Below, piece after piece: positions 36,990-46,383 of a stretch of DNA of 64,000 nucleotides (the stretch's first letter is position 1; the number at the start of each line of letters is the position of its first letter). Location of the stretch: contig NZ_CP019389.1 in the NCBI RefSeq assembly GCF_001971785.1, positions 2,739,001 through 2,803,000 on the forward strand, given 5' to 3'. The position numbers were made by a program, and so were the translations under genes. The DNA is from Seonamhaeicola sp. S2-3. Lineage in GTDB: Bacteria; Bacteroidota; Bacteroidia; Flavobacteriales; Flavobacteriaceae. The notes under the pieces were generated by a model that had not been told where the DNA came from, searched no databases, and was given only the letters and a program-made list of their open reading frames with translations.

Positions 36990-37520
36990 TTAAGGATTGT
37001 AGATTTTTTTCAATTCACGCAATCCAATTTTTAATCTCGACTTTATAGTACCTAGCGGAATATTTAATTCATCACTAGCTTCTTGCTGTGTCATACCCTC
37101 AAAAAAGAGCGCATTAATTACTATTTGATATTTTTCATCAAGGGTGTTTAGATGCTTTTTTATATCTAAAACGTCTTGATTAATACTATCTGCTGTAAAT
37201 TTATATACGACAGAAGTTTCTATTTGGACTTCTTTACCGCTTTTGTTTTTTAAAGACCTTACTTTATCAATAGCCGTATTATAAGCAATTCTGTAGAGCC
37301 AAGTAAATAATTTGGCTTTACTAGAATCATATTTTTTTGCGTACCTCCAAATTTTTACAAAGCTTTCTTGAAGTACATCTTGGGCTGTTTCTTCGTCTGT
37401 AATTACCTTTCTAATAACTCCATAAAGAGCATCTGCATAATTTTCGTATAACAGAGAAATAGCTTTTTTATCGCCAGATTCTAGGAGATTTACTATTTCT
37501 TTTTCAATAGGAGTTATCAA
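36990..37520 (-). CDS. ECF sigma factor, SigK-like
   Basis: 176 aa. Region 2 (about 20-90: YADALYGVIRKV, DVLQESFVKIWRYAKKYD, TWLYRIAYNTAIDKVR) and region 4 (about 118-172: YQIVINALFFEGMTQQEASDELNIP, KSRLKIGLREL). The start codon is TTG at 37520; no ATG occurs before region 2. It is paired with the RskA-type anti-sigma gene downstream, the typical membrane-signalling ECF pair. Its target genes are not evident. Confidence 0.92.
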   Translation of the reverse strand: MITPIEKEIVNLLESGDKKAISLLYENYADALYGVIRKVITDEETAQDVLQESFVKIWRYAKKYDSSKAKLFTWLYRIAYNTAIDKVRSLKNKSGKEVQIETSVVYKFTADSINQDVLDIKKHLNTLDEKYQIVINALFFEGMTQQEASDELNIPLGTIKSRLKIGLRELKKIYNP

Positions 37521-37571
37521 AGTAAGTTTAGTTTAAATATTAATATGCCAAAAATAGAAATTTCTTTGAGA

Positions 37572-38585
37572 TTATAAGATATTTACTTCTGCTTCAATAG
37601 AAATGTTGAATATTCTCTTGACAGTTTTCTGAATTAGTTTTGAGAGTTGTAATATATCTTTTCCTTTAGCATCACCATAATTAACGAGTACTAAGGCTTG
37701 ATTTTTATGAACACCATAATTACCAAAACGCTTGCCTTTAAAACCAGCTTTTTCAATAAGCCAACCCGCAGGAACTTTTACATGAGTTTCTGAAACTGGA
37801 TAACTAGGAATATCATTAAAATTTTCACGTAACTCATTATATACTTCTTTAGGAATTATTGGGTTTTTAAAGAAACTACCACTATTGCCTATTTTTTTTG
37901 GGTCTGGTAATTTACTTTTTCTAATAGTGATAATAGCGTCTGAAACGTTTTGTATGGTTGGGTTTTTTATCCCCATATTTTCTAATTCAGAAGTTATTGC
38001 TCCGTAATTAATATTTAATTTATGATTTTGTGTACTTAGTTTAAAAGTTACACTGGTAATAATATGTTTCCCTTTTGCGTCATTTTTAAAAATGGAGTTT
38101 CTATATCCAAAATTACAAGCTTCTTTATTGAATGTTTTTAGGGTTTTAGTTTCTAAAGATATAGCTTCACAAGACACAAATGTATCTTTTAACTCTACGC
38201 CATAAGCACCAATATTTTGTATAGGAGCGGTACCTACATTACCAGGAATAAGGGATAGGTTTTCAATACCACCAAAGTCATGTTTTAAACACCAAAGAAC
38301 AAAGTTATGCCAATTTTCGCCGGCATTAGCTTTAATTATTACAGATTCCTGGTCTTTAGAAATGATTTCAATTCCTTTTAAGTTTATATGAATTACAAGT
38401 CCGTCAAAATCACTGGTAAGTAACATATTGCTACCACCACCAAGTATTAATTTTTTTGGATAGTTTTCTAGTGTTATGACTTTGTTTAGCTCGTCAATAC
38501 TAGAAACTGAAACAAAATGTTTAGCGTTTACATCAATGCCAAAAGTATTATAGGCTTTTAATGATATGTTTTGTTTAATATGCAC
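37572..38585 (-). CDS. murB: UDP-N-acetylenolpyruvoylglucosamine reductase
   Basis: 337 aa, type I MurB, the FAD/NADPH reductase making UDP-MurNAc for peptidoglycan. The FAD-binding part has LILGGGSNMLLTSDF and LIPGNVGTAPIQNIGAYG. The catalytic Ser lies in GNSGSFFKNPII (about 230), and a Tyr-containing loop and the Glu near the end (ISIEAEVNIL) are present. Its ATG overlaps the stop of the upstream aminotransferase gene by one base, so both belong to one mRNA. Confidence 0.96.
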   Translation of the reverse strand: MHIKQNISLKAYNTFGIDVNAKHFVSVSSIDELNKVITLENYPKKLILGGGSNMLLTSDFDGLVIHINLKGIEIISKDQESVIIKANAGENWHNFVLWCLKHDFGGIENLSLIPGNVGTAPIQNIGAYGVELKDTFVSCEAISLETKTLKTFNKEACNFGYRNSIFKNDAKGKHIITSVTFKLSTQNHKLNINYGAITSELENMGIKNPTIQNVSDAIITIRKSKLPDPKKIGNSGSFFKNPIIPKEVYNELRENFNDIPSYPVSETHVKVPAGWLIEKAGFKGKRFGNYGVHKNQALVLVNYGDAKGKDILQLSKLIQKTVKRIFNISIEAEVNIL

Positions 38586-39774
38586 TAGTTTTTATAAACT
38601 TTTAAGGCTTCCTTTATAATATTTACGGCTTTAACTAAACTTCTTCTGTTAAGTACGTATGCAATCCTTATTTGGTTTTTTCCTATGTCTGGAGTAGAAT
38701 AAAATCCACTAGCAGGGGCAACCATTACGGTTTCATTATCAATATCAAAAGACTCTAAGAGCCATTGAGCAAAGTGGTCTGCATCTTTTACAGGGAGTTC
38801 AACAATACAATAAAAAGCCCCCATTGGAGTGGCTACTTTTACATCATCAATTTTATTTAATTCTGTAATTAAAGTATTTCTTCTGTTAAGATACTTGTTT
38901 TTTACTTCTTCAAAATAACTAAAAGGCGTTTGTAATGCAGCTTCGCTTGCAATTTGCGCGTAAGTGGGAGGGCTCAATCTAGCTTGTGCAAATTTTAATA
39001 CAGTGTGTCTAATTATTTCGTTTCTAGTTACTAAGCAACCAACTCTTGCACCGCACATACTGTAACGTTTAGAAACAGAATCTATCATAATGGTGTGTTC
39101 ATCTAAGCCTTCTAATTCTAAAATAGAATAATGTGAGGAGCCATCATAAGTAAACTCACGGTATACTTCATCTGAAATTAAAAATAAATCGTTACGTTTT
39201 ACAATATCTGCTAATTGTTTTATTTCTTTTTCAGAATAAAGACATCCGGTTGGGTTTCCCGGATTACAAATCATAATTGCCTTTGTTTTAGGCGTGATTA
39301 GTTTTTCAAATTCTTCAATAGCGGGTAAAGCAAAATTGTCTTCAATTTTAGAAACAATAGGAACTACTTTTATGCTCGCAGCAGTAGCAAAAGCTATATA
39401 ATTGGCGTAAAAAGGCTCGCAAATAATAACTTCGTCATCAACATCCATAATGCTTCCAAATATAAAAGCAATGGCTTCACTAGCTCCAGTTGTTACAACA
39501 ATGTCTTTATGAGACACGTTTATATTATGACCGCTATAGTAATTGGCAAGTTTCTTTCTGTAAGTTTCTGAGCCTTCAGAACGTGAATAAGATAAAATTT
39601 CAACAGAGTTATCTCTTACGGCTTGTAACGCTACTTCTGGGTTTTAATATCTGGTTGACCGATATTAAGATGGTATATATGTTTACCTTTTTTAATAGCA
39701 TCTTCTGCAAATGGTACTAATTTACGTATGGGAGACTCGGGCATTAATTGTCCCTTTTTAGATATTGTTGGCAT
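38585..39774 (-). pseudogene. Aminotransferase (fold type I) gene with a one-base frameshift
   Basis: From the ATG at 39774 the protein reads [20 protein letters not shown] and on to QPDIKT, then hits CAG AAG TAG (stop 39631-39633). Relatives continue with TPEVAL; restoring one base in the three-G run at 39639-39641 (plus strand) gives that reading and an open 396-aa gene. The remaining open part (ATG 39517) has NPGNPTGCLYS, SDEVYREFTYDG, the PLP-lysine region SVSKRYSMCGARVG and QIRIAYVL. Either the gene is recently broken or the base was lost in sequencing. It is co-transcribed with murB. Confidence 0.85.
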
Positions 39775-39900
39775 CTAATTTTTAATTTAGTGTGCAAATT
39801 TGAGAAAATTATCTTAAAGTTTTTTTAAAAAATGGTCTTAAATACTTAAGTCTAACTAAAAGATTTGTAAATTGATTAGTTAAATGATACCTGATAGTTA

Positions 39901-41241
39901 ATGAAAAGACTTGTAATTTTTTTATATTTTTTTTGTGGTTGTGTAGCTATTTTGGTTGCTCAGAACAACAGGTTCATTATTCAAAATAAGAATGAAACGG
40001 ACAAAATAAAGTTCAAATTAATTAATAATTTAATAATTGTCCCTGTTGAAGTTAATGGGGTAGAGTTGTCTTTTATTTTAGATACGGGTGTTAGTAAACC
40101 TATAATTTTTAACCTTTTACATGGTACCGATACATTAAAAATTAAAAATACAGAAAAGATTTTTTTACGCGGGTTAGGAGAAGGAGAACCTATAGAGGCA
40201 TTAAAGTCTAGAGATAATATATTTAAAATTGGTGATGCGGTTAGTTTAAGGCAAGATTTGTATGCTATTTTTGGTTTAAATATAAATTTTGCTTCAAGAT
40301 TAGGGGTGCCAATTCATGGTATTATTGGTTTAGATGTTTTTAGAGATTTTGTTGTTGAAATAAATTATATTCATAAAAATATCAAGCTTTTTAATCCTGA
40401 TACTTATAAATATAAAAAGTGTACTAAATGCGAGCAATTTAACCTTGAGTTTTACAATAACAAACCTTATTTAAATGCCGAAGTAAGCCTTAATAATAAA
40501 AGAATTCCTTTAAAGCTATTAATTGATTCGGGAGGGAGTGATAGTTTGTGGCTATTTGAAGATGATTCATTAGGTATAACATCTGGTGATAATTATTTTA
40601 GAGATTTTCTGGGGCATGGCTTAAGTGGAAGTGTTTATGGTAAACGTGGAAGAGCAGATACGTTCTTTTTAAAAAGTTTTAAACTAAAAGAAGCTAACGT
40701 AGCATTTCCAGATTCAACATCAATATTTTTTGCAAAAAAAGTAGAAAACAGAAATGGCAGTATAGCAGGTAATATTTTAAAGCGCTTTAATATTATTATG
40801 GATTACAGAAACAAGTTAATTACATTAAAGAAAAACAGTAATTTTAGAGAAAGTTTTAGCTATAATAAAAGCGGAATAGAATTAGCTCATGATGGTGTTA
40901 GGTTTGTTAGAGAATATGAAAATGAAAATTATAAGTTTGATAAAAATGCACAAACCCCCAATAATAAAGAGGTACGCATTTTATTTGATATAAAGTCTAA
41001 AATGGTATTAAAACCCACTTATTCTATTGTAGAACTTAGAGAAAATTCACCAGCCGCACAAGCAGGTTTGCTAAAAGGCGATATAATATTATCAATTAAT
41101 GGAAAGGCTTCTGATAATTTAACATTACAACAAATTATGCTTATGTTTTATGGCAAATCAGGAAAGCTAATAAGGTTAAAAGTTCAGCGGGGAGCAGTTA
41201 TTTCAAACTATAGTTTTAGGTTAAAAAGTTTATTGAAATAA
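39901..41241 (+). CDS. Secreted retropepsin-like aspartyl protease with PDZ domain
   Basis: 446 aa. A signal peptide (to about 21, ...VAILVAQ) is followed by two pepsin-like half domains, with the active-site motif SFILDTGVSKPI (about 60) in the first and LLIDSGGSDSLW (about 205) in the second. A C-terminal PDZ domain (about 370-440: VELRENSPAAQAGLLKGDIILSING) follows. It resembles the large Bacteroidota family of aspartyl protease/PDZ proteins acting in the periplasm or on the outer surface. The substrate is unknown. A terminator follows at 41244. Confidence 0.88.
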   Translation: MKRLVIFLYFFCGCVAILVAQNNRFIIQNKNETDKIKFKLINNLIIVPVEVNGVELSFILDTGVSKPIIFNLLHGTDTLKIKNTEKIFLRGLGEGEPIEALKSRDNIFKIGDAVSLRQDLYAIFGLNINFASRLGVPIHGIIGLDVFRDFVVEINYIHKNIKLFNPDTYKYKKCTKCEQFNLEFYNNKPYLNAEVSLNNKRIPLKLLIDSGGSDSLWLFEDDSLGITSGDNYFRDFLGHGLSGSVYGKRGRADTFFLKSFKLKEANVAFPDSTSIFFAKKVENRNGSIAGNILKRFNIIMDYRNKLITLKKNSNFRESFSYNKSGIELAHDGVRFVREYENENYKFDKNAQTPNNKEVRILFDIKSKMVLKPTYSIVELRENSPAAQAGLLKGDIILSINGKASDNLTLQQIMLMFYGKSGKLIRLKVQRGAVISNYSFRLKSLLK

Positions 41242-41243
41242 AA

Positions 41244-41277
41244 AAAGGCTCAAATCTTAGTTTAGATTTAAGCCTTT
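41244..41277. terminator. Bidirectional terminator
   Basis: AAAGGCTCAAATCT and AGATTTAAGCCTTT (13 of 14 paired) lie between the convergent protease and DUF3276 genes. Confidence 0.85.
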
Positions 41278-41296
41278 CTTCTTTTAATTTATATTT

Positions 41297-41683
41297 TTAT
41301 ATATCATCAAAATCTACATCTGTAAAACTCTCAGGGGTTTTAATGGTATCTTCAGATTTAGACTCAGAATTATTATTGTATTCTTTTTTAAAATCTTTTT
41401 GATGGCGTTCACTAATAACTTCATCACCTCTTTGCTCAATAATGAAATCTGTCATTTCAGCTAGAATATCTTTAAACTCAGCAAAGTCTTCTTTGTATAT
41501 ATAAATTTTATGTTTTTTGTAGTGGAATGAGCCATCATCATTAGTGAATTTTTTACTTTCAGTAATTGTTAAGTAATAGTCATCTGCTTTAGTAGCTCTA
41601 ACGTCAAAAAAATACGTGCGTCTTCCTGCTCTTAAAACTTTAGAAAATATCTCTTCTCTCTCCATCATATCATTATTATTCAT
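41297..41683 (-). CDS. PUR-alpha-like DUF3276 protein
   Basis: 128 aa. A single PUR repeat-like beta-beta-beta-beta-alpha domain (about 8-95: EEIFSKVLRAGRRTYFFDVRAT, YLTITESKK, KHKIYIYKEDFAEFKDIL) as in Bacteroidota and Borrelia PUR proteins, which dimerise and bind single-stranded nucleic acid. The acidic C-terminal tail (about 100-128) is probably disordered. It is monocistronic. Its role as a nucleic-acid-binding regulator is inferred from the family. Confidence 0.88.
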   Translation of the reverse strand: MNNNDMMEREEIFSKVLRAGRRTYFFDVRATKADDYYLTITESKKFTNDDGSFHYKKHKIYIYKEDFAEFKDILAEMTDFIIEQRGDEVISERHQKDFKKEYNNNSESKSEDTIKTPESFTDVDFDDI

Positions 41684-41837
41684 AGTTAAATAAATATTTA
41701 TTTGAATTTATCGTTTGCGTATCAAAAATCTAAAAAAAACCGATACTAACCAACAAATTCTAAAGTTTCTTTTTTAAATATTCATTTTTATTGAATTTAT
41801 TTTAACAAAATTGAGGGTTAAAATATTGATTTGATGT

Positions 41838-43595
41838 TTATTTAGTGTTTGTATCGCTTTTTTGTTTAAGGTATAAATGTTTGTAATAGCCTTCTTCTTT
41901 TATTAGAGATTTATGCGTGCCTTCTTGAACAATTTTCCCATCTTCTAAAACAATAATTTTATCTGCGTTTTTGGCAGAAGATACCCTATGGCCTACAATA
42001 ATTGATGTTTTACCTTTGGTTATTTTTTCTAGGTTTTTTAGTATTTTTTCTTCAGTTTCAGTATCTACTGCCGATAAACAATCATCAAACAATAATATTT
42101 TAGGCGATTTTATAATAGCCCTAGCAATGGAAATTCGTTGTTTTTGCCCACCAGATAATGTAATACCTCTTTCACCTAAAACTGTTTCGTACCCGTTGTT
42201 AAATTTGATAATGTTTTTATGCACTTGAGCGTTTTTAGCAGCTTGTATTACTTCATCATCAGTAGCATCTTCTTTACCAAATTTTATGTTGTTTTTTATG
42301 GTGTCTGAAAATAAAAATGCGTCTTGGGGTACATGGCCAATACTGTCTCTTAAGTTGTATAGATTAAGGTTTTTAATATTTGTGTTGTTAACCAAAATAG
42401 CGCCTTTATCTATATCGTACAGTCTGCCTATTAAGTCTAAAATAGTTGATTTGCCAGACCCTGTTTTGCCTAAAATAGCAAGTGTTTCTCCTTCTTTTAC
42501 ACTAAAATTAATGCCTTTTAATGCTTCAATATTAGTGTCGTTATAAGTAAAGAAAACGTTTTTAAACTCAATATCACCTGTAATTTTGGTTGTTTCAGTA
42601 ACGGTATTTTTAATTTCAGGTTCAATTTTTAAAAATTCATTTATTCGTTTTTGAGAGGCTTCTGCTTGTTGCACAATAGAGGTTACCCAACCAACAGTAG
42701 CAACAGGCCATGTGAGCATATTTACGTAAATAATAAACTCTGCAATGGTACCTAAGCTTTCAATCTCTCCATTAATATATTGCATACCACCTATGTAAAT
42801 AACTAAAAGGTTACTGGTACCAATAAGTAATATCATCATAGGGAAAAACCAAGCTTGTATTTTAGCCAGATTTACTTGTTTTTCTTTACTTTCATTAGCC
42901 AATGATGTGAAATTTGATGATGTTTGTGGTTCTATACCATAGGCTTTTATAACGGTAATACCGCTGAATGATTCTTGAGTAAAGGTTGATAGTTTTGATA
43001 AATATTCTTGTACAATAGTACTTCTATTATGAATTTCTCTACTAAGTTTATAAATAATTATAGAAAGTATAGGTAGTGGTAATATAGTGTACAATGTTAA
43101 TTTGGGCGCTTCATTAAACATGTAAATAAGTGCTACAACAAACAGAGCAACGGTATTGATGCTATACATAATGGCGGGTCCTGCATACATACGAACTCTA
43201 CTTACATCTTCTGTAATACGGTTCATTAAATCACCTGTTCTATTCTTTTTATAAAAGTTTAAAGATAACTTTTGGTAGTGCTCATAAACTTCATTTTTTA
43301 AGTCAAATTCTACATATCTAGATACATTAATAATAGTCTGCCTCATAAAAAAGGTAAGTACTCCAGCAATTAAAGCGGCTCCAATTATCCAGAGAATAGC
43401 TTCTACTAACTCAGATTTAAATACTTCTTTAGTAATAGAGTTATCTAAATACCTTTCAACAGTAGCAAAAATCTCTTTTACGTACCTAGGTGTATAGAGT
43501 AAAAATATTCTAGCAGCTACAGTGATAACGCTACCTAGCAGAATATGTGTTTTGTATTTTAAAAAATACTTATTTAAATGCTGTAATTCTTTCAT
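41838..43595 (-). CDS. ABC transporter, fused permease and ATPase (exporter type)
   Basis: 585 aa. The six-helix type I exporter domain (about 15-310) is fused to an ATPase domain (about 335-575) with Walker A ILGKTGSGKSTI (about 372), Q-loop HVPQDAFLF, signature TLSGGQKQRISIARA (about 477) and Walker B ILLFDDCLSAVD. It would work as a homodimer or with a second half-transporter exporting a lipid, drug or peptide; MsbA-like function is possible but unproven. Gene borders are clear and a promoter element lies upstream. Confidence 0.92.
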   Translation of the reverse strand: MKELQHLNKYFLKYKTHILLGSVITVAARIFLLYTPRYVKEIFATVERYLDNSITKEVFKSELVEAILWIIGAALIAGVLTFFMRQTIINVSRYVEFDLKNEVYEHYQKLSLNFYKKNRTGDLMNRITEDVSRVRMYAGPAIMYSINTVALFVVALIYMFNEAPKLTLYTILPLPILSIIIYKLSREIHNRSTIVQEYLSKLSTFTQESFSGITVIKAYGIEPQTSSNFTSLANESKEKQVNLAKIQAWFFPMMILLIGTSNLLVIYIGGMQYINGEIESLGTIAEFIIYVNMLTWPVATVGWVTSIVQQAEASQKRINEFLKIEPEIKNTVTETTKITGDIEFKNVFFTYNDTNIEALKGINFSVKEGETLAILGKTGSGKSTILDLIGRLYDIDKGAILVNNTNIKNLNLYNLRDSIGHVPQDAFLFSDTIKNNIKFGKEDATDDEVIQAAKNAQVHKNIIKFNNGYETVLGERGITLSGGQKQRISIARAIIKSPKILLFDDCLSAVDTETEEKILKNLEKITKGKTSIIVGHRVSSAKNADKIIVLEDGKIVQEGTHKSLIKEEGYYKHLYLKQKSDTNTK

Positions 43596-43618
43596 TAAAA
43601 ATAAATCAACAAGAAAAG

Positions 43619-43626
43619 CAAAGATA
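43619..43626 (-). promoter_or_regulatory. -7 promoter element of the ABC transporter gene
   Basis: The minus strand reads TATCTTTG (TAnnTTTG), 23 nt before the ATG. Confidence 0.6.
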
Positions 43627-43740
43627 GGGCATATAAACTATAATTACCTTTGTTAGGTATTTAGTAATTGTTAAAAATAGCATAAAGTTATAATCACAAT
43701 AATATAAGATTGAAAATAGAGTTACTTTTTAAAATAATAT

Positions 43741-43748
43741 TATTTTTG
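43741..43748 (+). promoter_or_regulatory. -7 promoter element of nusB
   Basis: TATTTTTG (TAnnTTTG), 55 nt before the nusB ATG. The leader contains CGTAAAA...TTTTACG, a possible small hairpin. Confidence 0.6.
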
Positions 43749-43803
43749 CAGCGTAAAAAAAGTAAATGTTTTACGTTATTTAAATTTTAAGTTCTTTGTA
43801 ATT

Positions 43804-44748
43804 ATGCTAAACAGAAGACATATCCGTATAAAAGTAATGCAAACTTTATATGCCTATAAAGGAGGCGAAAGTGATGATTTTAGTAAAGATCAAAAATTCT
43901 TACTGTTTAGTATAGATAATATGTATAATTTATACTTATTATTAATTTCTTTACTACCAGAGGTTAGAAAACGAGCAGAGAAAGATTTACTTAAAAAGCA
44001 ACAAAAGTATCTTGCAACTCCAGAAGACAAAGATCCTAACAGAAAATTTATTAATAATCAATTACTTCAACTTTTAAGTAATAATATAAAGCTTAAAGAC
44101 CAATTAGAAAACCATAAAATAAATAATTGGGAATTTGATGATGAGTATGTTGATATTATTTTTAAAGCAATAAGGTCTAGCGATTTGTATAAAGATTATA
44201 TGCAGACTAGAGTTTCTGATTTTAAAGAAGATAAACAATTTGTTATAGATTTGTTTAAAGAAATATTGGCACCAAATGACAAGCTTTATGAATATATAGA
44301 AGATAAAAATTTAACTTGGTTAGATGATTTGCCTACAGTAAATACCACTATTTTAAAGCTTTTAAGAAAAGCCAAACCAACTTCTAACGATTCTCATTTT
44401 GTACCTAAATTGTATAAAGAAGAAGATGACAAACAGTTTGCAATTGATTTGTTTAAGAAAACATTATTAAATAAATCTGCTTTAAATACAGAAATAGAGA
44501 AGAAAACCAAAAATTGGGATTCTGATAGAATAGCGAATGTTGATTATATTTTGCTACAAATGGCAATATGTGAGTTGCAAAACTTTCCATCAATACCAGT
44601 AAAAGTAACCATTAATGAATATTTAGAAATTGCTAAAGAATACTCTACCCCAAAAAGTAGCATATTTATTAATGGAATATTAGATAAATTAGTAAAAGAA
44701 TATACCGATTCTAAAACTTTAAAAAAGGTAGGAAGAGGTTTGTTATAA
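43804..44748 (+). CDS. nusB: Transcription antitermination factor NusB
   Basis: 314 aa, about twice the E. coli length, as is usual in Bacteroidota. The N-terminal part begins with the classical RRHIRIKVMQTLYAY, a long helical insertion follows, and the NusB core closes the protein (IANVDYILLQMAICELQNFPSIPVKVTINEYLE then FINGILDKL). It acts with NusE on boxA RNA in rRNA antitermination. It heads a nusB-DUF1573-yajC cluster conserved in flavobacteria. Confidence 0.94.
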   Translation: MLNRRHIRIKVMQTLYAYKGGESDDFSKDQKFLLFSIDNMYNLYLLLISLLPEVRKRAEKDLLKKQQKYLATPEDKDPNRKFINNQLLQLLSNNIKLKDQLENHKINNWEFDDEYVDIIFKAIRSSDLYKDYMQTRVSDFKEDKQFVIDLFKEILAPNDKLYEYIEDKNLTWLDDLPTVNTTILKLLRKAKPTSNDSHFVPKLYKEEDDKQFAIDLFKKTLLNKSALNTEIEKKTKNWDSDRIANVDYILLQMAICELQNFPSIPVKVTINEYLEIAKEYSTPKSSIFINGILDKLVKEYTDSKTLKKVGRGLL

Positions 44749-44835
44749 ATTCTTGTTAAGTTGTTTTTTTAAAAGTTTTTAATCGCTTAAATAATTATTA
44801 CTTTTACAGCAGATTAATAGAAAAAATAAATTAAA

Positions 44836-45291
44836 ATGAAACAAATATTTTTAGGTATTAGTGTTTTATGCATGGTAGCCTTTACATCTTGTAAAGAAAA
44901 TGCAGCAAAAAAAATTGATGAAAAAAATATTGCAGCAGCAGCAGAAAGAGATGCACAAGCTTCTAAATTTCCAGTTATTGAGTTTGATAAAACTGAACAT
45001 GACTTTGGAGAAATAGAAAAAGGGAAAAAAGTATCAACCGTTTTTAATTATAAAAACACAGGAGATGCTCCTTTAGTTATTACAGATATAAAAAGTTCTT
45101 GTGGTTGTACAGTACCTCAAGATTGGAGCAGAAAACCATTAGCACCAGGAGAATCTGGTAAATTTACAGTTACTTTTAATGGTAGTGGTGCTAATAAAAT
45201 TACAAAAACTGTTACTGTAACAGCCAATACAGAAAAAGGAAAAGAAATAGTGAAAATAACAGCATTTGTAAAAGATCCAAATGCTAAATAA
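44836..45291 (+). CDS. DUF1573 lipoprotein
   Basis: 151 aa. The lipoprotein signal has lipobox FTSC (Cys about 19), then a charged linker and an Ig-like DUF1573 domain (about 45-148) with FDKTEHDFGEIEKG, NTGDAPLVITDIKSSCGCT and the CGCT motif typical of the family. It is periplasmic, probably anchored in the inner or outer membrane. Function unknown. It lies between nusB and yajC, with 29 nt to yajC. Confidence 0.9.
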   Translation: MKQIFLGISVLCMVAFTSCKENAAKKIDEKNIAAAAERDAQASKFPVIEFDKTEHDFGEIEKGKKVSTVFNYKNTGDAPLVITDIKSSCGCTVPQDWSRKPLAPGESGKFTVTFNGSGANKITKTVTVTANTEKGKEIVKITAFVKDPNAK

Positions 45292-45320
45292 GCTGATAAA
45301 CCAGTAAAATAATTTATAAA

Positions 45321-45608
45321 ATGGGAGAAGGAATTGGGGCATTTATGCCATTTATTTTAATGTTTGTAGTAGTGTATTTCTTTATGATTGCACCTCAAAT
45401 GAAAAAAGCAAAAAAAGAAAAGAAATTTGCTGCAGAACTTAAAAAAGGCGATAGAGTAATTACCAAAAGTGGTTTACACGGTAAAATTTTAGAGCTAAAT
45501 GACAAAGATAGTACATGTGTTATAGAAACTTTGTCTGGAAAGTTAAAATTTGAACGTTCTGCAATTTCTATGGAAATGAGCACTAAGTTAAATGCACCAG
45601 CAAAATAA
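45321..45608 (+). CDS. yajC: Preprotein translocase subunit YajC
   Basis: 95 aa. One N-terminal membrane helix (FMPFILMFVVVYFFMIAPQ, about 9-27) and a cytoplasmic domain with KKAKKEKKFAAELKKGDRVITKSGLHGKI (written here as family landmark; split at AAEL) and a small beta barrel. It associates with SecDF at the translocon and is not essential in E. coli. It is the last gene of the nusB cluster and is followed by a terminator. Confidence 0.94.
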   Translation: MGEGIGAFMPFILMFVVVYFFMIAPQMKKAKKEKKFAAELKKGDRVITKSGLHGKILELNDKDSTCVIETLSGKLKFERSAISMEMSTKLNAPAK

Positions 45609-45668
45609 AAAAACTATATATTAAGCTGTCTTACTAATGATAAGATGACAGTTTTTATAAAATTAGTC

Positions 45669-45698
45669 AAAACCAGAGGAGTTAACTTCTCTGGTTTT
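45669..45698. terminator. Bidirectional terminator after yajC and the LytTR regulator gene
   Basis: AAAACCAGAG and CTCTGGTTTT form a strong stem between the two convergent genes, with T runs at both ends. Confidence 0.85.
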
Positions 45699-45702
45699 TG
45701 TT

Positions 45703-46383
45703 TTAAAATAATTTGGTTTTAACTGTATCGTAATAACTATCGCTTACAGGAATTTTAACTTCAGAAATTAGTAAGTCTCTTCCTTTTAAAGCAGATACTT
45801 TTTGTTTATTTACAATGTATGAACGATGCACTCTTAAAAATAAAGACGCAGGTAATTTCTCTTCGAGCGATTTTAGGGTTTGATGGCTCATTATTTTCTT
45901 TTCATTTGTATAGAAAACAACGTATTCGTTATCACTTTCAACATAAAGAATATCGTTATACTTTAATTTGTGCAAGTCATACCCAGATTTAACAGTAATG
46001 GAGTCTTCAATTACAGCAGTTGTGGTTTCTTCTTTTTTAAACTTGTTTACAGCTTGTAAAAAACGCTCAAAAGTTATTGGCTTTAATAAATAATCTAATG
46101 CATTTAAATCATAACCTTCTAAAGCGTATTCAGAATATGCTGTAGTAAAAATAATTTTTGTTTTAGAATTAATTAATTTAGCAAAATCAGTACCTTTTAA
46201 TTCGGGCATTTGAATGTCTAGAAAAATAATATCAATATCCACTTTTTTTAGAAGCGGCATTGCATTTAAGGGGTTTTCAAAAGAATCAACTACTTCTAAA
46301 AAATCAATTTTATCAATGTAAGATTTTATAAGGGTTCTTGCTAATTCCTCATCATCAATAATAATACATTTTACTTTATTCAT
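45703..46383 (-). CDS. LytTR-family response regulator
   Basis: 226 aa. A receiver domain (about 3-115: IIIDDEELARTLIKSYI, phospho-Asp in IIFLDIQMPELKG, conserved Thr in IFTTAYSEYALEGY, LLKPI) is followed by a LytTR DNA-binding domain (about 128-226: LHKLKYNDILYVESDNEYVV, LFLRVHRSYIVN). Its start overlaps the kinase stop by 4 nt (ATGA), so they are coupled. LytTR domains bind two 9-bp direct repeats about 21 bp apart, and such repeats occur in front of three transcription units in the adjoining locus, making it the probable regulator. Confidence 0.94.
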   Translation of the reverse strand: MNKVKCIIIDDEELARTLIKSYIDKIDFLEVVDSFENPLNAMPLLKKVDIDIIFLDIQMPELKGTDFAKLINSKTKIIFTTAYSEYALEGYDLNALDYLLKPITFERFLQAVNKFKKEETTTAVIEDSITVKSGYDLHKLKYNDILYVESDNEYVVFYTNEKKIMSHQTLKSLEEKLPASLFLRVHRSYIVNKQKVSALKGRDLLISEVKIPVSDSYYDTVKTKLF

